Of a stretch of 64,000 nucleotides of DNA, positions 50,414 through 58,562 are shown in pieces; the stretch's first letter is position 1, and each line of letters opens with the position of its first letter. The stretch comes from SURF-43 sp964628985. GTDB taxonomy: Bacteria; Chloroflexota; Dehalococcoidia; UBA2979. The notes under the pieces are model-generated. The model made no database searches, was not told where the DNA came from, and was given only the letters and a program-made list of their open reading frames with translations. Both the position numbers and the translations under genes were made by a program. Location of the stretch: positions 1-64,000 of the forward strand of contig CAZVNJ010000002.1 in the NCBI GenBank assembly GCA_964628985.1. Direction: 5' to 3'.

Positions 50414-52417
50414 CTACTCCGGGCTGAGGCCGATCTCTCGCAGGAAGGCCACGTTGGAGGGCTCTCGCCCGAGGAAGGTGCGGACCAGCGTGGCCCCATC
50501 CTGAGTGCCGCCCGCCTCGAGGATCAGCCGCCGGTAATCGAGGCCGGCGGCGGCCTCGGCGGCCGGGCTGCCCTCGAAGCGCGCGTACATGTCGTCGCCG
50601 AACACCTGTGACCAGAGATATCCGTAGTACCCGGCGTCGTAGCCGAAGAGGTGGCCGAAGCCGGCCTGGAAGTGCGTCCCGGCCGGGAACGGGAAGCCGG
50701 TGATCCCGTGGAAGGCTTCGGCCAGGGCGTCCGTGTCCTTCTGGGCCCCGGCGTCGTGGTACGCCAGGTCCAACCGGGCGAAGTAGAGCTGGCGGAGGTA
50801 GTGAAGCCCGCTCCCCACGTTCTTCGCCGCGACCATCTGCTCGAGGAGCGTCTCCGGTAGCGGGTCGCCCGTGCGCACGTGACGGGTGAAGCCTCGGAGC
50901 ACGGCAGGCTCCCACGTCCAATGCTCCAGCATCTGCGAGGGCGCCTCGACGAAGTCTCGCTCGACGTTCGTCCCGGCGAAGCGGTTGTACGGCGAACGTG
51001 TCATCACCTGGTGCAGGATGTGGCCGAACTCGTGGAAGAGCGTCTCGACCTCCGAGTGCCGAAGCAGGCTGGGCGACGCGGCCGAGGGCTTCGTGAAGTT
51101 CGCGACGATCGCGGCGGCCGTCGGGAGGTAGGAGCCGTCGGCGAGCCGCCGTCCGGGCTGGAGCATGAACGCCGCCGCGTGGCCGTACTTGTCCGGCCTC
51201 GGGTGGAGGTCCATGTAGAAGTGGCCGATGTGGGCGCCGGCCGCACCGTCGAGAGCGTCCTCGACCGCGTACAGGCGGACGTCCTCGTGCCACGCGCGTG
51301 TCTCTGGGACCGGGACGAAACGGACGCCGACCAGCCGCTGGTAGACCTCGAAGAGGCCGTCGAGCACGGCGTCCAGGGGGAAGAACTCGGCGACTGCGAA
51401 CTGGTCGACCTGGTAGCGCTCGCGCATGACACGCTGCTGGTAGTACCGCCAGTCCCAGATATCGAGTCGCGCGTGCGGGTCTTCGAGATGGCGGCGCTTC
51501 TCCGCCTGAAGCTCCTCGATGTCGCGCTCCGCCTTCACCCTGACCTGCTTCTCCAGGTCCACGAGGAAGTCGAGGGCGGTCTGGGGCGACTTCGCCATCT
51601 TGGTCTCGATGACGTAGTCGCTCCAGGACGGATATCCGAGCGTCTCGGCGATCTCGTGGCGGATCGTGATTGCCTCGGAGAGCAGGGGCAGGTTCACCTC
51701 GGCCGCGCGGTTGTGGTTCTTCAGGAACAGTTCCCGGCGTAGGGACTCGTCCTCGGCGGCCTCCAGGAACGGGTACATCTCCGGGTAGTCGAGTGAGACG
51801 CGATAGCGCGTCCCGTCAGTCGTTTCGACCACCTGCAACCGCTCGATGTAGGAGTCGGGGAGGCCGCGCAACTGTTCGCGGCCTAGCAGCAGCGCATCCT
51901 CGTACTCGTCGATGTTGCGGCGGAACTCGACGCCCAGCCGGACGAGGCGCTCCTTCAGCGCTTGCACTCGCCCTCGACGCTCCGCGTCCAGATCGAAACC
52001 GTTGCGACGGTAGTCGCGCAGGGTGAAGGCGAGCAGCCGCGCGTCGACTGGCTCAAGGGCCTTCGCCTCCGCGCTCTCGGCGTACGAGCGCACCGCCGCG
52101 GCGATGTCCTCGCGAAACCCGACGGACGTGCCGTAGGTGTCGAGCCGCTGCTCGGCCTCGAGCGCCGCATCGCGCAACGCTTCGTGCGTCGAGACGTAGG
52201 TGAGGAATCCGTGCTCGCCGCTGGCCAGCGCCAGGATGTGCGCGACTTCGTCGATCGGTGCCACCGTGTTGGCGAAGGTCCGCTCCCCCTCGACGCTCGC
52301 GATACGGGCGAGGATGGCCTCGCAGCGGGCGACCGCCGCTTCGGCGCCAGCGCGGACCCGCTCGGGCGTGGCGAGGGTGAAGTCGAACGGGGCCGGGGGA
52401 ACCTGGGGTGCGGTCAT
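50414..52417 (-). CDS. M3-family oligoendopeptidase/dipeptidyl carboxypeptidase
   Basis: A 667-residue zinc peptidase of the M3 family (thimet oligopeptidase, Dcp and OpdA group). The active-site HEFGH is at residues 462-466, with the third ligand Glu in ERDFVEAPSQMLEHW. The C-terminus has GYDAGYYGYLWSQVF, which contributes the substrate-binding tyrosines. It degrades peptides in the cytoplasm. The ATG at 52417 is preferred to 52456, which would start with an unrelated 13-residue stretch. It lies 43 bp upstream of ktrB, on the same strand. Confidence 0.9.
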   Translation of the reverse strand: MTAPQVPPAPFDFTLATPERVRAGAEAAVARCEAILARIASVEGERTFANTVAPIDEVAHILALASGEHGFLTYVSTHEALRDAALEAEQRLDTYGTSVGFREDIAAAVRSYAESAEAKALEPVDARLLAFTLRDYRRNGFDLDAERRGRVQALKERLVRLGVEFRRNIDEYEDALLLGREQLRGLPDSYIERLQVVETTDGTRYRVSLDYPEMYPFLEAAEDESLRRELFLKNHNRAAEVNLPLLSEAITIRHEIAETLGYPSWSDYVIETKMAKSPQTALDFLVDLEKQVRVKAERDIEELQAEKRRHLEDPHARLDIWDWRYYQQRVMRERYQVDQFAVAEFFPLDAVLDGLFEVYQRLVGVRFVPVPETRAWHEDVRLYAVEDALDGAAGAHIGHFYMDLHPRPDKYGHAAAFMLQPGRRLADGSYLPTAAAIVANFTKPSAASPSLLRHSEVETLFHEFGHILHQVMTRSPYNRFAGTNVERDFVEAPSQMLEHWTWEPAVLRGFTRHVRTGDPLPETLLEQMVAAKNVGSGLHYLRQLYFARLDLAYHDAGAQKDTDALAEAFHGITGFPFPAGTHFQAGFGHLFGYDAGYYGYLWSQVFGDDMYARFEGSPAAEAAAGLDYRRLILEAGGTQDGATLVRTFLGREPSNVAFLREIGLSPE

Positions 52418-52517
52418 GCCCGATCCTGTCCGTCTGTCGTAGACGTCGGTCGCCATGCTAGCGGGCTGACGAAGGCCCGCTGTGGCCGAGGATCACCCAC
52501 CGGACGGTTGCATGTGA

Positions 52518-52526
52518 TGATATGAT
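52518..52526 (+). promoter_or_regulatory. Extended -10 promoter of vapBC, probably leaderless
   Basis: TGATATGAT fits an extended -10 element (TGn followed by TATGAT). Transcription would begin at or next to the A of the vapB ATG at 52533, and no ribosome site lies before that ATG. No -35 is needed with an extended -10. Confidence 0.42.
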
Positions 52527-52532
52527 GCCGGT

Positions 52533-52772
52533 ATGAAGCGCACAACAATCGTCCTATCCGACGATCTGGCCGCCGCAGTTGAGCGGGAGGCACGACGACG
52601 ACGCGTCTCCGTCTCTGAGGTGGCGCGGGAAGCGATCGCTGCCGGCCTCGGGCACCGCCTGGAGGAGCGCCGGAGCCTGCCCTTTGCGGCGCTCGGTCGG
52701 AGTGGTCATCGCACGACCGCGCGCGATGTTGAGACGATCCTCGACGCGGAATGGGGCCGAGACCTCCGTTGA
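52533..52772 (+). CDS. vapB: VapB-type ribbon-helix-helix antitoxin
   Basis: A 79-residue antitoxin. Residues 1-40 form a ribbon-helix-helix DNA-binding domain (KRTTIVLSDDLAAAVEREA, SVSEVAREAIAAGL), and the C-terminal part would wrap the toxin. It is followed by a PIN-domain gene whose TTG start overlaps its stop (TTGA), the standard antitoxin-toxin order. The promoter appears leaderless. Confidence 0.85.
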   Translation: MKRTTIVLSDDLAAAVEREARRRRVSVSEVAREAIAAGLGHRLEERRSLPFAALGRSGHRTTARDVETILDAEWGRDLR

Positions 52773-53179
52773 TCGCGGTCATCGATTCCGGCCCGCTCTA
52801 TGCCGCTGTTGATGCAGACGACGACGATCATGCCCGCTGTCTTGCCGTCCTTCAGCGCACGGACCTCGAGATCGTCGTTCCCGCGCTCGTCGTCGCCGAA
52901 GTCACCTATCTGGTGGGCCGTCGACTGGGCGCTCAGATCGAAGCGAAGTTCTTGCGCGGCCTGGCTGCCGTCGAAGTCGAAGGCCCGATCGCCGAGGACT
53001 GGGCGGCCATCGCCGACCTCGTCACGCGATACGGCGACTTCCCGCTCGGTGGTACCGATGCCTCGGTGGCGGCGCTCGCGGACCGGCTGGGGACGGAACT
53101 GATCGTCACGCTTGATCGGCGTCACTTCATGGCGCTGCGCTCGTCGCGAGGCCAGCCCTACCTGATCCTTCCCGACTGA
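52769..53179 (+). CDS. vapC: VapC-type PIN-domain toxin
   Basis: A 136-residue PIN-domain RNase. Four acidic positions expected for metal binding are visible: Asp in VIDSGPLY, Glu in VVAEVTYL, Asp in GGTDASVA and Asp in TLDRRHF. It probably cleaves tRNA or rRNA like other VapC toxins. TTG at 52769 overlaps the vapB stop; ATG 52751 would add six residues and is the alternative. The acidic quartet is intact, so it is likely active when released. Confidence 0.85.
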   Translation: MIAVIDSGPLYAAVDADDDDHARCLAVLQRTDLEIVVPALVVAEVTYLVGRRLGAQIEAKFLRGLAAVEVEGPIAEDWAAIADLVTRYGDFPLGGTDASVAALADRLGTELIVTLDRRHFMALRSSRGQPYLILPD

Positions 53180-53196
53180 GCCAGTCCGGTCTCCCG

Positions 53197-53709
53197 CTAA
53201 ATCGCCTCCTCAGGACGCTGGCGGGGGAGGCCGGAGAGGGCGAACGCCGCCTCAACGAGTTCGGTAGCGCCCTCGATCTCCGACTCGACGGTGAGGAACT
53301 CGGTGTCGTGGTGGACGAGCTTGTAGCGCGCATTTCCGAGGTACTCGACCTTCTCGATGCGCTGGAGGTCCCGCCACGCCACCTCGTGGATGGGTTGTCC
53401 GAGGTGGAGGGCGGTGGCGCCCTCGGTGGTCAGGACGATCGAGGTGGCGGTCCCGCGCCAGGTGAGCAGCACGACCGGCACCATGAAGAGGGTTACCGCG
53501 GCGGCGAAGAGCCCGAAGCCCTTGGCCTCGATCGAGTCGATCACGAACCCGACGCCGAGGGCGAGGACGGCTACCAGCATTGGCAGCGCGAACGAGGCGT
53601 TCTGCCACCAGCGGTTGGGGTTGGCGAAGACCCGCACGACCTGGTGCATCGAGGCGACGGCGCGGGCGTCTGCGTCGTGCAGAGATGGAAAGGGCGGCTC
53701 GTCCGTCAT
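53197..53709 (-). CDS. Hypothetical protein with two transmembrane helices, PH-like
   Basis: A 170-residue protein with a polar start (MTDEPPFPSLHDADA), two adjoining hydrophobic helices (about residues 40-85) and a soluble C-terminal half: TEGATALHLGQPIHEVAWRDLQRIEKVEYLG in outline, resembling the bacterial PH/YcxB-like membrane-linked domains. The ATG at 53709 is chosen as the start of plausible sequence. It is divergent from an LLM gene by 97 bp. Function is unknown. Confidence 0.62.
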   Translation of the reverse strand: MTDEPPFPSLHDADARAVASMHQVVRVFANPNRWWQNASFALPMLVAVLALGVGFVIDSIEAKGFGLFAAAVTLFMVPVVLLTWRGTATSIVLTTEGATALHLGQPIHEVAWRDLQRIEKVEYLGNARYKLVHHDTEFLTVESEIEGATELVEAAFALSGLPRQRPEEAI

Positions 53710-53806
53710 CGTCGGATCATCGCTCCCCCGCGTGGATACGACGAGAGGCCCGGGGAGCGCCCTCCCGACGCGCAGGGGATACGATCGGTGGAGTGGGGGA
53801 CCGCCG

Positions 53807-54820
53807 ATGCCGCCAGACAGCCGATCCGCACTGCGCCTGAGCGTCCTGGACCAGGCGCCGATCCGCGAGGGTGGTACGGCCGCCCAGGCCTTGCGCGAGT
53901 CGATCCTCCTGGCGCAGGCGGTGGAACGGCTGGGCTTCTCTCGCTTCTGGCTCGCCGAGCACCATGCGAGCGGAGGCCTCGCCTGTGCTGCCCCGGAGGT
54001 CGTCATCCCGGCGGTCGCTGCGCAGACCTCGACGATCCGGGTGGGGTCGGGTGGCGTCATGCTTTCGCATTACGCCCCGCTGAAGGTGGCGGAGCAGTTC
54101 CGCGCGCTGGAGGCGTTGTTCCCAGGCCGAATTGACCTGGGCATCGGGCGAGCGCCCGGCAGTAGCATGCAGACGAAGCAGGCGCTGGAGCATGGCCCTG
54201 GAACCCTGCCGCTCGAGGCGTATCCGGACCAGGTCGAGGACCTGCTCGGCTACCTCGACGACGCCCTGCCGGAGGACCATCCCTTCTTCGGGATTCACGC
54301 GAGTCCGATGATCGATGGGACGCCCGAGGTCTGGTGTCTGGGGTCCTCGATGGACGGGGCACAGATCGCGGCTGACCTGGGGTTGCCGTACTGCTTCGCC
54401 CAGTTCATCGCGCCGGAACTCGGTCCGCGCGCCGTGGCGCTCTACCGGACACGCTTCAAGCCGTCCAAGTGGGCTTCGGAGCCGCGCGTCTCGATCGGCG
54501 TCTCGGCACTCTGCGCGGACACGGATGAGGAGGCCGAGCGGCTTGCCCTCAGCCGGTACGTCTGGCGCTTCCGCCGCGGCGCCGTACCCTCCGTGGCGAC
54601 TGCCGAGGCGTTCGGGATGACCGATCCAGAGAAGGACTACGTGAAGTTCTCGATGTCGAAAGCCGCCGTCGGAGCACCCTCGACCGTGCGGACGCGGCTC
54701 GAGTCCCTGGCGGACGAGTTTGGTGCGGAGGAACTGGTCCTCCTCACCATCACGTACGACTTCGCTGACCGCGTCCGCTCGTACGAACTGATCTCGCGCG
54801 AGTTCGGCCTCGTCGAATAG
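53807..54820 (+). CDS. LLM-class flavin-dependent oxidoreductase, MsnO8 family
   Basis: A 337-residue luciferase-like monooxygenase of the MsnO8/YhbW group. The diagnostic start LRLSVLDQAPIREG, GFSRFWLAEHHASGGLAC, MLSHYAPLKVAEQFRALEALFPGRIDLGIGRAPG in outline are all present. Such enzymes use reduced FMN supplied by a separate reductase; a flavin reductase gene follows 52 bp downstream. The ATG at 53807 follows a GGGGGA site. Substrate unknown. Confidence 0.9.
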   Translation: MPPDSRSALRLSVLDQAPIREGGTAAQALRESILLAQAVERLGFSRFWLAEHHASGGLACAAPEVVIPAVAAQTSTIRVGSGGVMLSHYAPLKVAEQFRALEALFPGRIDLGIGRAPGSSMQTKQALEHGPGTLPLEAYPDQVEDLLGYLDDALPEDHPFFGIHASPMIDGTPEVWCLGSSMDGAQIAADLGLPYCFAQFIAPELGPRAVALYRTRFKPSKWASEPRVSIGVSALCADTDEEAERLALSRYVWRFRRGAVPSVATAEAFGMTDPEKDYVKFSMSKAAVGAPSTVRTRLESLADEFGAEELVLLTITYDFADRVRSYELISREFGLVE

Positions 54821-54872
54821 CGGTCGGGCAGGCCCGGGGTACGCTGGATCCGGAGCGCGACGGGAGCCATCG

Positions 54873-55421
54873 ATGGTCGGCCGCAAGATCCAGAAGACCG
54901 AAGAGGACTACATCAAGGAAGCGATGCACGAGTTGCCGTACGGCATCTACGTGATCGGCTCGACGCGGGATGGCAAGCCGAACGCCATGATCGCCGACTG
55001 GGTGATGCAGGTCTCCTTCGAGCCGCGGCTCGTCCTCGCTGCCTTCGAGCGTGACTCGACGTCGCTGGGGCGGATCCGGGATCACGGTTACTACACGGTG
55101 AACCTGCTGCCCCAGAAGGACGGGCTGCTGATCGCACAGCGCTTCGTGCAGCCCGCGAACGCGGCGAAGGTACGAGGGCGAAGTGACGCGGCAGCCGCCC
55201 AGCAGCACGACAAGCTGGCCGGCATCGACTACCGCTTATCCGACCGCGCCCAGGGCTGCCCAATCCTCGATGACGCGATCGCGTACCTCGAGTGTGCTGC
55301 CGAGCAGTTCATTGACGCCGGAGACCACGTGCTGGTAGTTGGTCGCGTGCTTTATGGCGAGGTCCAGCACAGCGGCGACCCGCTGACCTCGACCTACACT
55401 GGCTGGTCGTACTCCGGGTAG
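54873..55421 (+). CDS. Flavin reductase-like FMN-binding protein
   Basis: A 182-residue protein of the flavin reductase-like split-barrel family. LPYGIYVIGSTRDGKPNAMIADWVMQVSFEPRLVLAAF in outline and GYYTVNLLPQKD are typical, with RSDAAAAQQHDKLAGIDY in the middle and VGRVLYGEV near the end. It probably supplies reduced FMN to the MsnO8-type monooxygenase before it. Starts at ATG 54873. A lipoprotein-like gene follows after four bases. Confidence 0.86.
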   Translation: MVGRKIQKTEEDYIKEAMHELPYGIYVIGSTRDGKPNAMIADWVMQVSFEPRLVLAAFERDSTSLGRIRDHGYYTVNLLPQKDGLLIAQRFVQPANAAKVRGRSDAAAAQQHDKLAGIDYRLSDRAQGCPILDDAIAYLECAAEQFIDAGDHVLVVGRVLYGEVQHSGDPLTSTYTGWSYSG

Positions 55422-55425
55422 CACC

Positions 55426-56040
55426 ATGCGATACGCGCTCCTCGCATTCGCGGGCGGCTGCCTCATGGCCCTCGGGATTGCGGGGCTCGCCCTGCGGGAG
55501 GCGCCGAGGGCGCTCCCGATGCCGCCGCCGAAGACGGAGGCGACGCTGTCAGGGACGGCCCGCCCTGACATGGGAGGGCAGCCGCCCGCGCCCACCATCC
55601 CCTCGACTCCCTGCACCCCGCCGTTCGAGATCGTGGCAAGCAACCTGCCGGCGACGCTCGGAGTCGCGCCCGGGCGTGGGAGCGTCACCGTCCGAGTTGC
55701 GCCGTTGCCCGAGGGCGAGCACGCCTTCGAGGTGCTCGTAATGGTGGATGTCGGCTTCGCCGGGGGAACGCTGGCGCCGAGCGGGCCAGAGGTCACCGGC
55801 TTCCTCGCGGGCCGTGCCCATCCGGTTGCGGGGCCGGGCCAGACGATCACGTTTGACGTGCCGGTTCCCCCTGCCGGCGGTCCGGTCGAGGTCGACGGCG
55901 TCCCGCGCGGGTCGCGGTGGGACGCCGTCACGGCCTCGCCGCGCCTGGGGCCGCCGGTGTTGAAGGGGACGTCAACGCAGGAGGGCCGCGTCCTTCGCGT
56001 CGACACGAACGGGCGTCCCCCGTGTGTCACGACGCCGTAG
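55426..56040 (+). CDS. Hypothetical membrane-anchored or exported protein
   Basis: A 204-residue protein with an N-terminal hydrophobic helix (LLAFAGGCLMALGIAGLAL), a Pro-rich linker and a beta-rich exported domain with two cysteines far apart. It has no recognised family motif. It begins four bases after the flavin reductase stop, so it is probably in the same transcript. The C-terminal end lies close to a converging amidohydrolase remnant. Function is unknown. Confidence 0.6.
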   Translation: MRYALLAFAGGCLMALGIAGLALREAPRALPMPPPKTEATLSGTARPDMGGQPPAPTIPSTPCTPPFEIVASNLPATLGVAPGRGSVTVRVAPLPEGEHAFEVLVMVDVGFAGGTLAPSGPEVTGFLAGRAHPVAGPGQTITFDVPVPPAGGPVEVDGVPRGSRWDAVTASPRLGPPVLKGTSTQEGRVLRVDTNGRPPCVTTP

Positions 56041-56049
56041 GCGTAGTCG

Positions 56050-56362
56050 TTACCACTGCTCCAGTCGCACGAGGCGTCCGTCGGCGACAACAGCGCGGAC
56101 GCGTTCGAGCGCTTCGAGGTCGCGTGTCGGGTCGCCCTCGACGACCAACAGATCGGCGCGCTGGCCCGGGGCGATGCAGCCGCGGTCGGGCAGCCTGAGA
56201 AGGCGTGCGCTCGTGCTCGTCGCGAGGCGGAGGACCTCGACAGGGCTCTGAGCGGTCATCGCCTGCATGGTGCGGAGGGCCCGGACGAGGTCGTCGTGCG
56301 GCAGTCCGGGGATACCGCAGTCGGTGCTCATGACGCGGCCACCGGCCAGGGTGAAGGCCTCC
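56050..56362 (-). pseudogene. C-terminal remnant of an amidohydrolase
   Basis: About 100 codons match only the end of a metal-dependent amidohydrolase (imidazolonepropionase-like): GRVMSTDCGIPGLPHDDL, ATSTSARLLRLPDRG, IAPGQRADLLVVEGDP and the usual C-terminus. The N-terminal two-thirds, with the metal-binding HxH and barrel, are missing; upstream lies a 28-codon membrane peptide and a dienelactone-type gene. A short product from ATG 56331 is possible, but no active site would be present. Interpreted as the remains of a deleted gene. Confidence 0.72.
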
Positions 56363-56363
56363 A

Positions 56364-56450
56364 CTACCGGGCGGCCGCAATGTACAGGGCGGTGGCGATG
56401 AAGATGCCGGCGATACCCGCGAGGACGGCAAACAGGCGAGGGCTTCCCAT
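56364..56450 (-). CDS. Possible 28-residue membrane peptide
   Basis: A very short frame, MGSPRLFAVLAGIAGIFIAT plus eight more residues (ALYIAAAR), that is a single hydrophobic helix. Its ATG shares one base with the stop of the upstream hydrolase gene (TGATG), which points to coupled translation. Reading frame, hydrophobic profile and coupling support it. It resembles no known family and lies between a hydrolase and an amidohydrolase remnant, so it may be a leftover or a real micropeptide. Confidence 0.42.
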   Translation of the reverse strand: MGSPRLFAVLAGIAGIFIATALYIAAAR

Positions 56451-57367
56451 CAGCGGGCTCCGGCGCCCACGCGGGCGCCGAGATGTTCGGCGAGGAAGAC
56501 GCGCGCCTCCTCCACCAGCGAGGCCGGCGAGTCAGCATGGTTGCCGTCGAACCAGTGCAGCGACTTCGGCTCAGAGAGCGCCTCCTGGAGACGACGTCCG
56601 CCCTCGGGCGTGACCAGCGTGTCCTTGAGGCCGTTCGCGACGAACTTCGGGATATGCGAGGTCAGAGGCGCGAACGTCGCCGGGTCGGTCAGGTCGAAGA
56701 TGCGCTGCTCCTCCTCCGCGAGGTCGGCGAACGGCGTGTCCTCCACGACGAAACGGGAGTACGGCGCGATGCCACCGACGAAGAGCGATGCGGCCTTGAC
56801 GCGGTGATCGAGCGCAATGAAGGGGACGCCGAGGCGGCAGCCCATCGAAACTCCGTGATACCCGATCGCGTCGGCGCGGACCTCGGGACGGGTGAGCAGA
56901 TAGTCGACCGTGCGCATCAGGTCCTGGACGCCCTGGATGCGGGCGTCTCGCGTTCGGTACATCAGGTCAGGACGGTTTGGCGTGAGGCGCCCGCGGTTGT
57001 CGGCACGTTCGCGCGAGCCGAAGCCATAGGCGTCCACGGTGACTGCCACGAATCCGGCCTTCGCCCAGTGCACCGAAAGCGGCTCGCGGAGTGCCGGCGT
57101 CGGAGTGGTCATCTGGTGGCGGCCAGACGGGGTGGAGCCGTGCTGCATGATGACGGCCGGGTGCGGGCCACCCTCCGAGGGCATGGTCAACGTGGCGAGG
57201 ACGCGCTCGTCGTGGGTGGAGGCGAACGTCACGCGCTCCCGACGCAGGCCGGGGACGGCCTGGCGGGTGGCCGGATCGGTCACCGGGTCGACTTCGGTGG
57301 TGGGGACGAGCGGAAGGGTCCGGTCGTACGCATACAGGTGTCGCAGCAGGGCCTCGTCGATTGTCAT
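56450..57367 (-). CDS. Dienelactone hydrolase-like alpha/beta hydrolase
   Basis: A 305-residue alpha/beta-hydrolase. It has VIMQHGSTPSG (oxyanion region), a nucleophile elbow GVSMGC, DAYGFGSRERADNRGR between them, and a catalytic His in FDGNHADSP near the C-terminus. It belongs to the large acyl-ester/dienelactone/acetyl-xylan group. The ATG at 57367 has AGGGGAGG upstream. Its stop overlaps the 28-residue peptide ATG by one base. Substrate is unknown. Confidence 0.83.
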   Translation of the reverse strand: MTIDEALLRHLYAYDRTLPLVPTTEVDPVTDPATRQAVPGLRRERVTFASTHDERVLATLTMPSEGGPHPAVIMQHGSTPSGRHQMTTPTPALREPLSVHWAKAGFVAVTVDAYGFGSRERADNRGRLTPNRPDLMYRTRDARIQGVQDLMRTVDYLLTRPEVRADAIGYHGVSMGCRLGVPFIALDHRVKAASLFVGGIAPYSRFVVEDTPFADLAEEEQRIFDLTDPATFAPLTSHIPKFVANGLKDTLVTPEGGRRLQEALSEPKSLHWFDGNHADSPASLVEEARVFLAEHLGARVGAGAR

Positions 57368-57449
57368 CCCGGCCTCCCCTCGCCTGAGCGCGCCCCTGGG
57401 TCGAGGCGGGTGCACGATAGCGCAGTGACTCGGGGGATGCGGACGGGCC

Positions 57450-57644
57450 CTACCAGAACCCGGCTTTGAACTTCTCCGCACCGTGGGCGTATCCGTTGGG
57501 GCCAGCCTTCTGGACGCGCTGCATGTGCTTGCCACAGAGCCAGATGGTCAGACGCTCCCGGTCGTCCGGATCAGTGGTCCACTTCGAGACCGCGATCTCA
57601 CGCAGTGGCGTAGCGGTGCAGAAGGCGCAACGGGCGACTGCCAT
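57450..57644 (-). CDS. Small zinc-finger-like protein
   Basis: A 64-residue protein with a CAFC pair near the N-terminus and a WLCGKH pair about 30 residues later, which together could bind zinc (treble-clef or ribbon type). The rest is charged: DPDDRERLTIW and KAGFW at the end. The ATG at 57644 (MAVARCAFC) is used. It lies 92 bp from the TauE gene on the other strand, with a long palindrome between. Function unknown. Confidence 0.62.
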   Translation of the reverse strand: MAVARCAFCTATPLREIAVSKWTTDPDDRERLTIWLCGKHMQRVQKAGPNGYAHGAEKFKAGFW

Positions 57645-57672
57645 GCGTCGATGGTAGCCTCCAGGCTTCATG

Positions 57673-57712
57673 GCGTCTGTCACTGGCGCCCCATGGTGCC
57701 AGTGACAGACGC
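57673..57712. repeat. Long REP-like palindrome between divergent genes
   Basis: Arms GCGTCTGTCACTGGC and GCCAGTGACAGACGC are perfect over 15 bp. Three further pairs inside (one G-U) extend the stem to 18 with loop CCAT. It lies between divergent genes, so it is not a terminator. The form matches repetitive extragenic palindromes that can be mobilised by REP-associated tyrosine transposases; only one copy was noticed in the window. Confidence 0.62.
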
Positions 57713-57736
57713 TGGACGGCGCTGGGCGGAGCTTGC

Positions 57737-58528
57737 ATGAGCATCATTCAAGACCCCACCTTTTACGTGGTGGCGTCGGTCGCCGTGCTGCTCGTCGGCA
57801 TTGGCAAAGGCGGGTTCGGCGGTGGATTGGGGTCCGTAGGTGTGCCGATCATGGCGCTCGCGGTCCCGGCCACGCAGGCCGCGGCCATCCTGCTGCCGGT
57901 GCTCTGCCTCATGGACCTTGTCGGCCTTGTCTCCTATCGGCGTCGAGTTGACCCGCGCCTCATGAAGATGCTCTTCCCGGGCGCGATCCTCGGCATTGGC
58001 CTCGGCGCCGCCACGTTCACGATCACCTCGGACGACTTCGTGGGGCTGCTGGTGGGCCTGCTCGCGGTCGGCTTCACGCTGGACCGCTGGTTCGGGGCGC
58101 GTCTCCGTCGCACTGACCCAAGCATCCTGGCACCGGTCGCGGCCCCCTCTCCTGGCGTCGCCAAGGCGGGCTTCTGGTCGAGCGTGGCCGGGTACACCTC
58201 ATTCGTCGCGCACGCGGGAGGGCCGCCGCTGAACGTGTTGCTGCTGCCGCAGCGGCTCGACAAGGGCGTATACGTGGGGACGACGGTGATGTTCTTCGCG
58301 CTGGCGAACTACGTGAAGTTGATCCCGTACACGCTCATCGGGCAGTTCGATGGGTCGAACCTGGGCACGTCACTCGTGCTGGCGCCGCTGGCGCCGATCG
58401 GGTTCGCGCTCGGGTATGTCTTCAACCAGCGCGTGGACGAGGTACTGTTCTACCGCATCGCCTACGGGGCGCTGTTCTTGACTGGGCTCAAGTTGCTGTG
58501 GGATGGCCGGGTCGCCCTCGGCCTGTAG
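57737..58528 (+). CDS. TauE/SafE-family sulfite/anion permease
   Basis: A 263-residue, eight-helix permease of the TauE/SafE family. It has the family's repeated glycine-rich signatures, GIGKGGFGGGLGSVGVPIMAL near the start in outline and GYTSFVAHAGGPPLNVLLLP in the second half. The family exports sulfite, taurine-derived sulfonates or other small anions. The ATG at 57737 is used. It is a single gene, divergent from the small zinc-finger gene and converging with a zinc-ribbon gene. Confidence 0.88.
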   Translation: MSIIQDPTFYVVASVAVLLVGIGKGGFGGGLGSVGVPIMALAVPATQAAAILLPVLCLMDLVGLVSYRRRVDPRLMKMLFPGAILGIGLGAATFTITSDDFVGLLVGLLAVGFTLDRWFGARLRRTDPSILAPVAAPSPGVAKAGFWSSVAGYTSFVAHAGGPPLNVLLLPQRLDKGVYVGTTVMFFALANYVKLIPYTLIGQFDGSNLGTSLVLAPLAPIGFALGYVFNQRVDEVLFYRIAYGALFLTGLKLLWDGRVALGL

Positions 58529-58562
58529 CCGGGGGTCTGGTCAGTCCCGCGGCTGGTATGAG

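Noticed and set aside
57673..57712. Palindrome as a transcription terminator
   Set aside because: It lies between divergent starts, where neither gene ends, and has no T-run.
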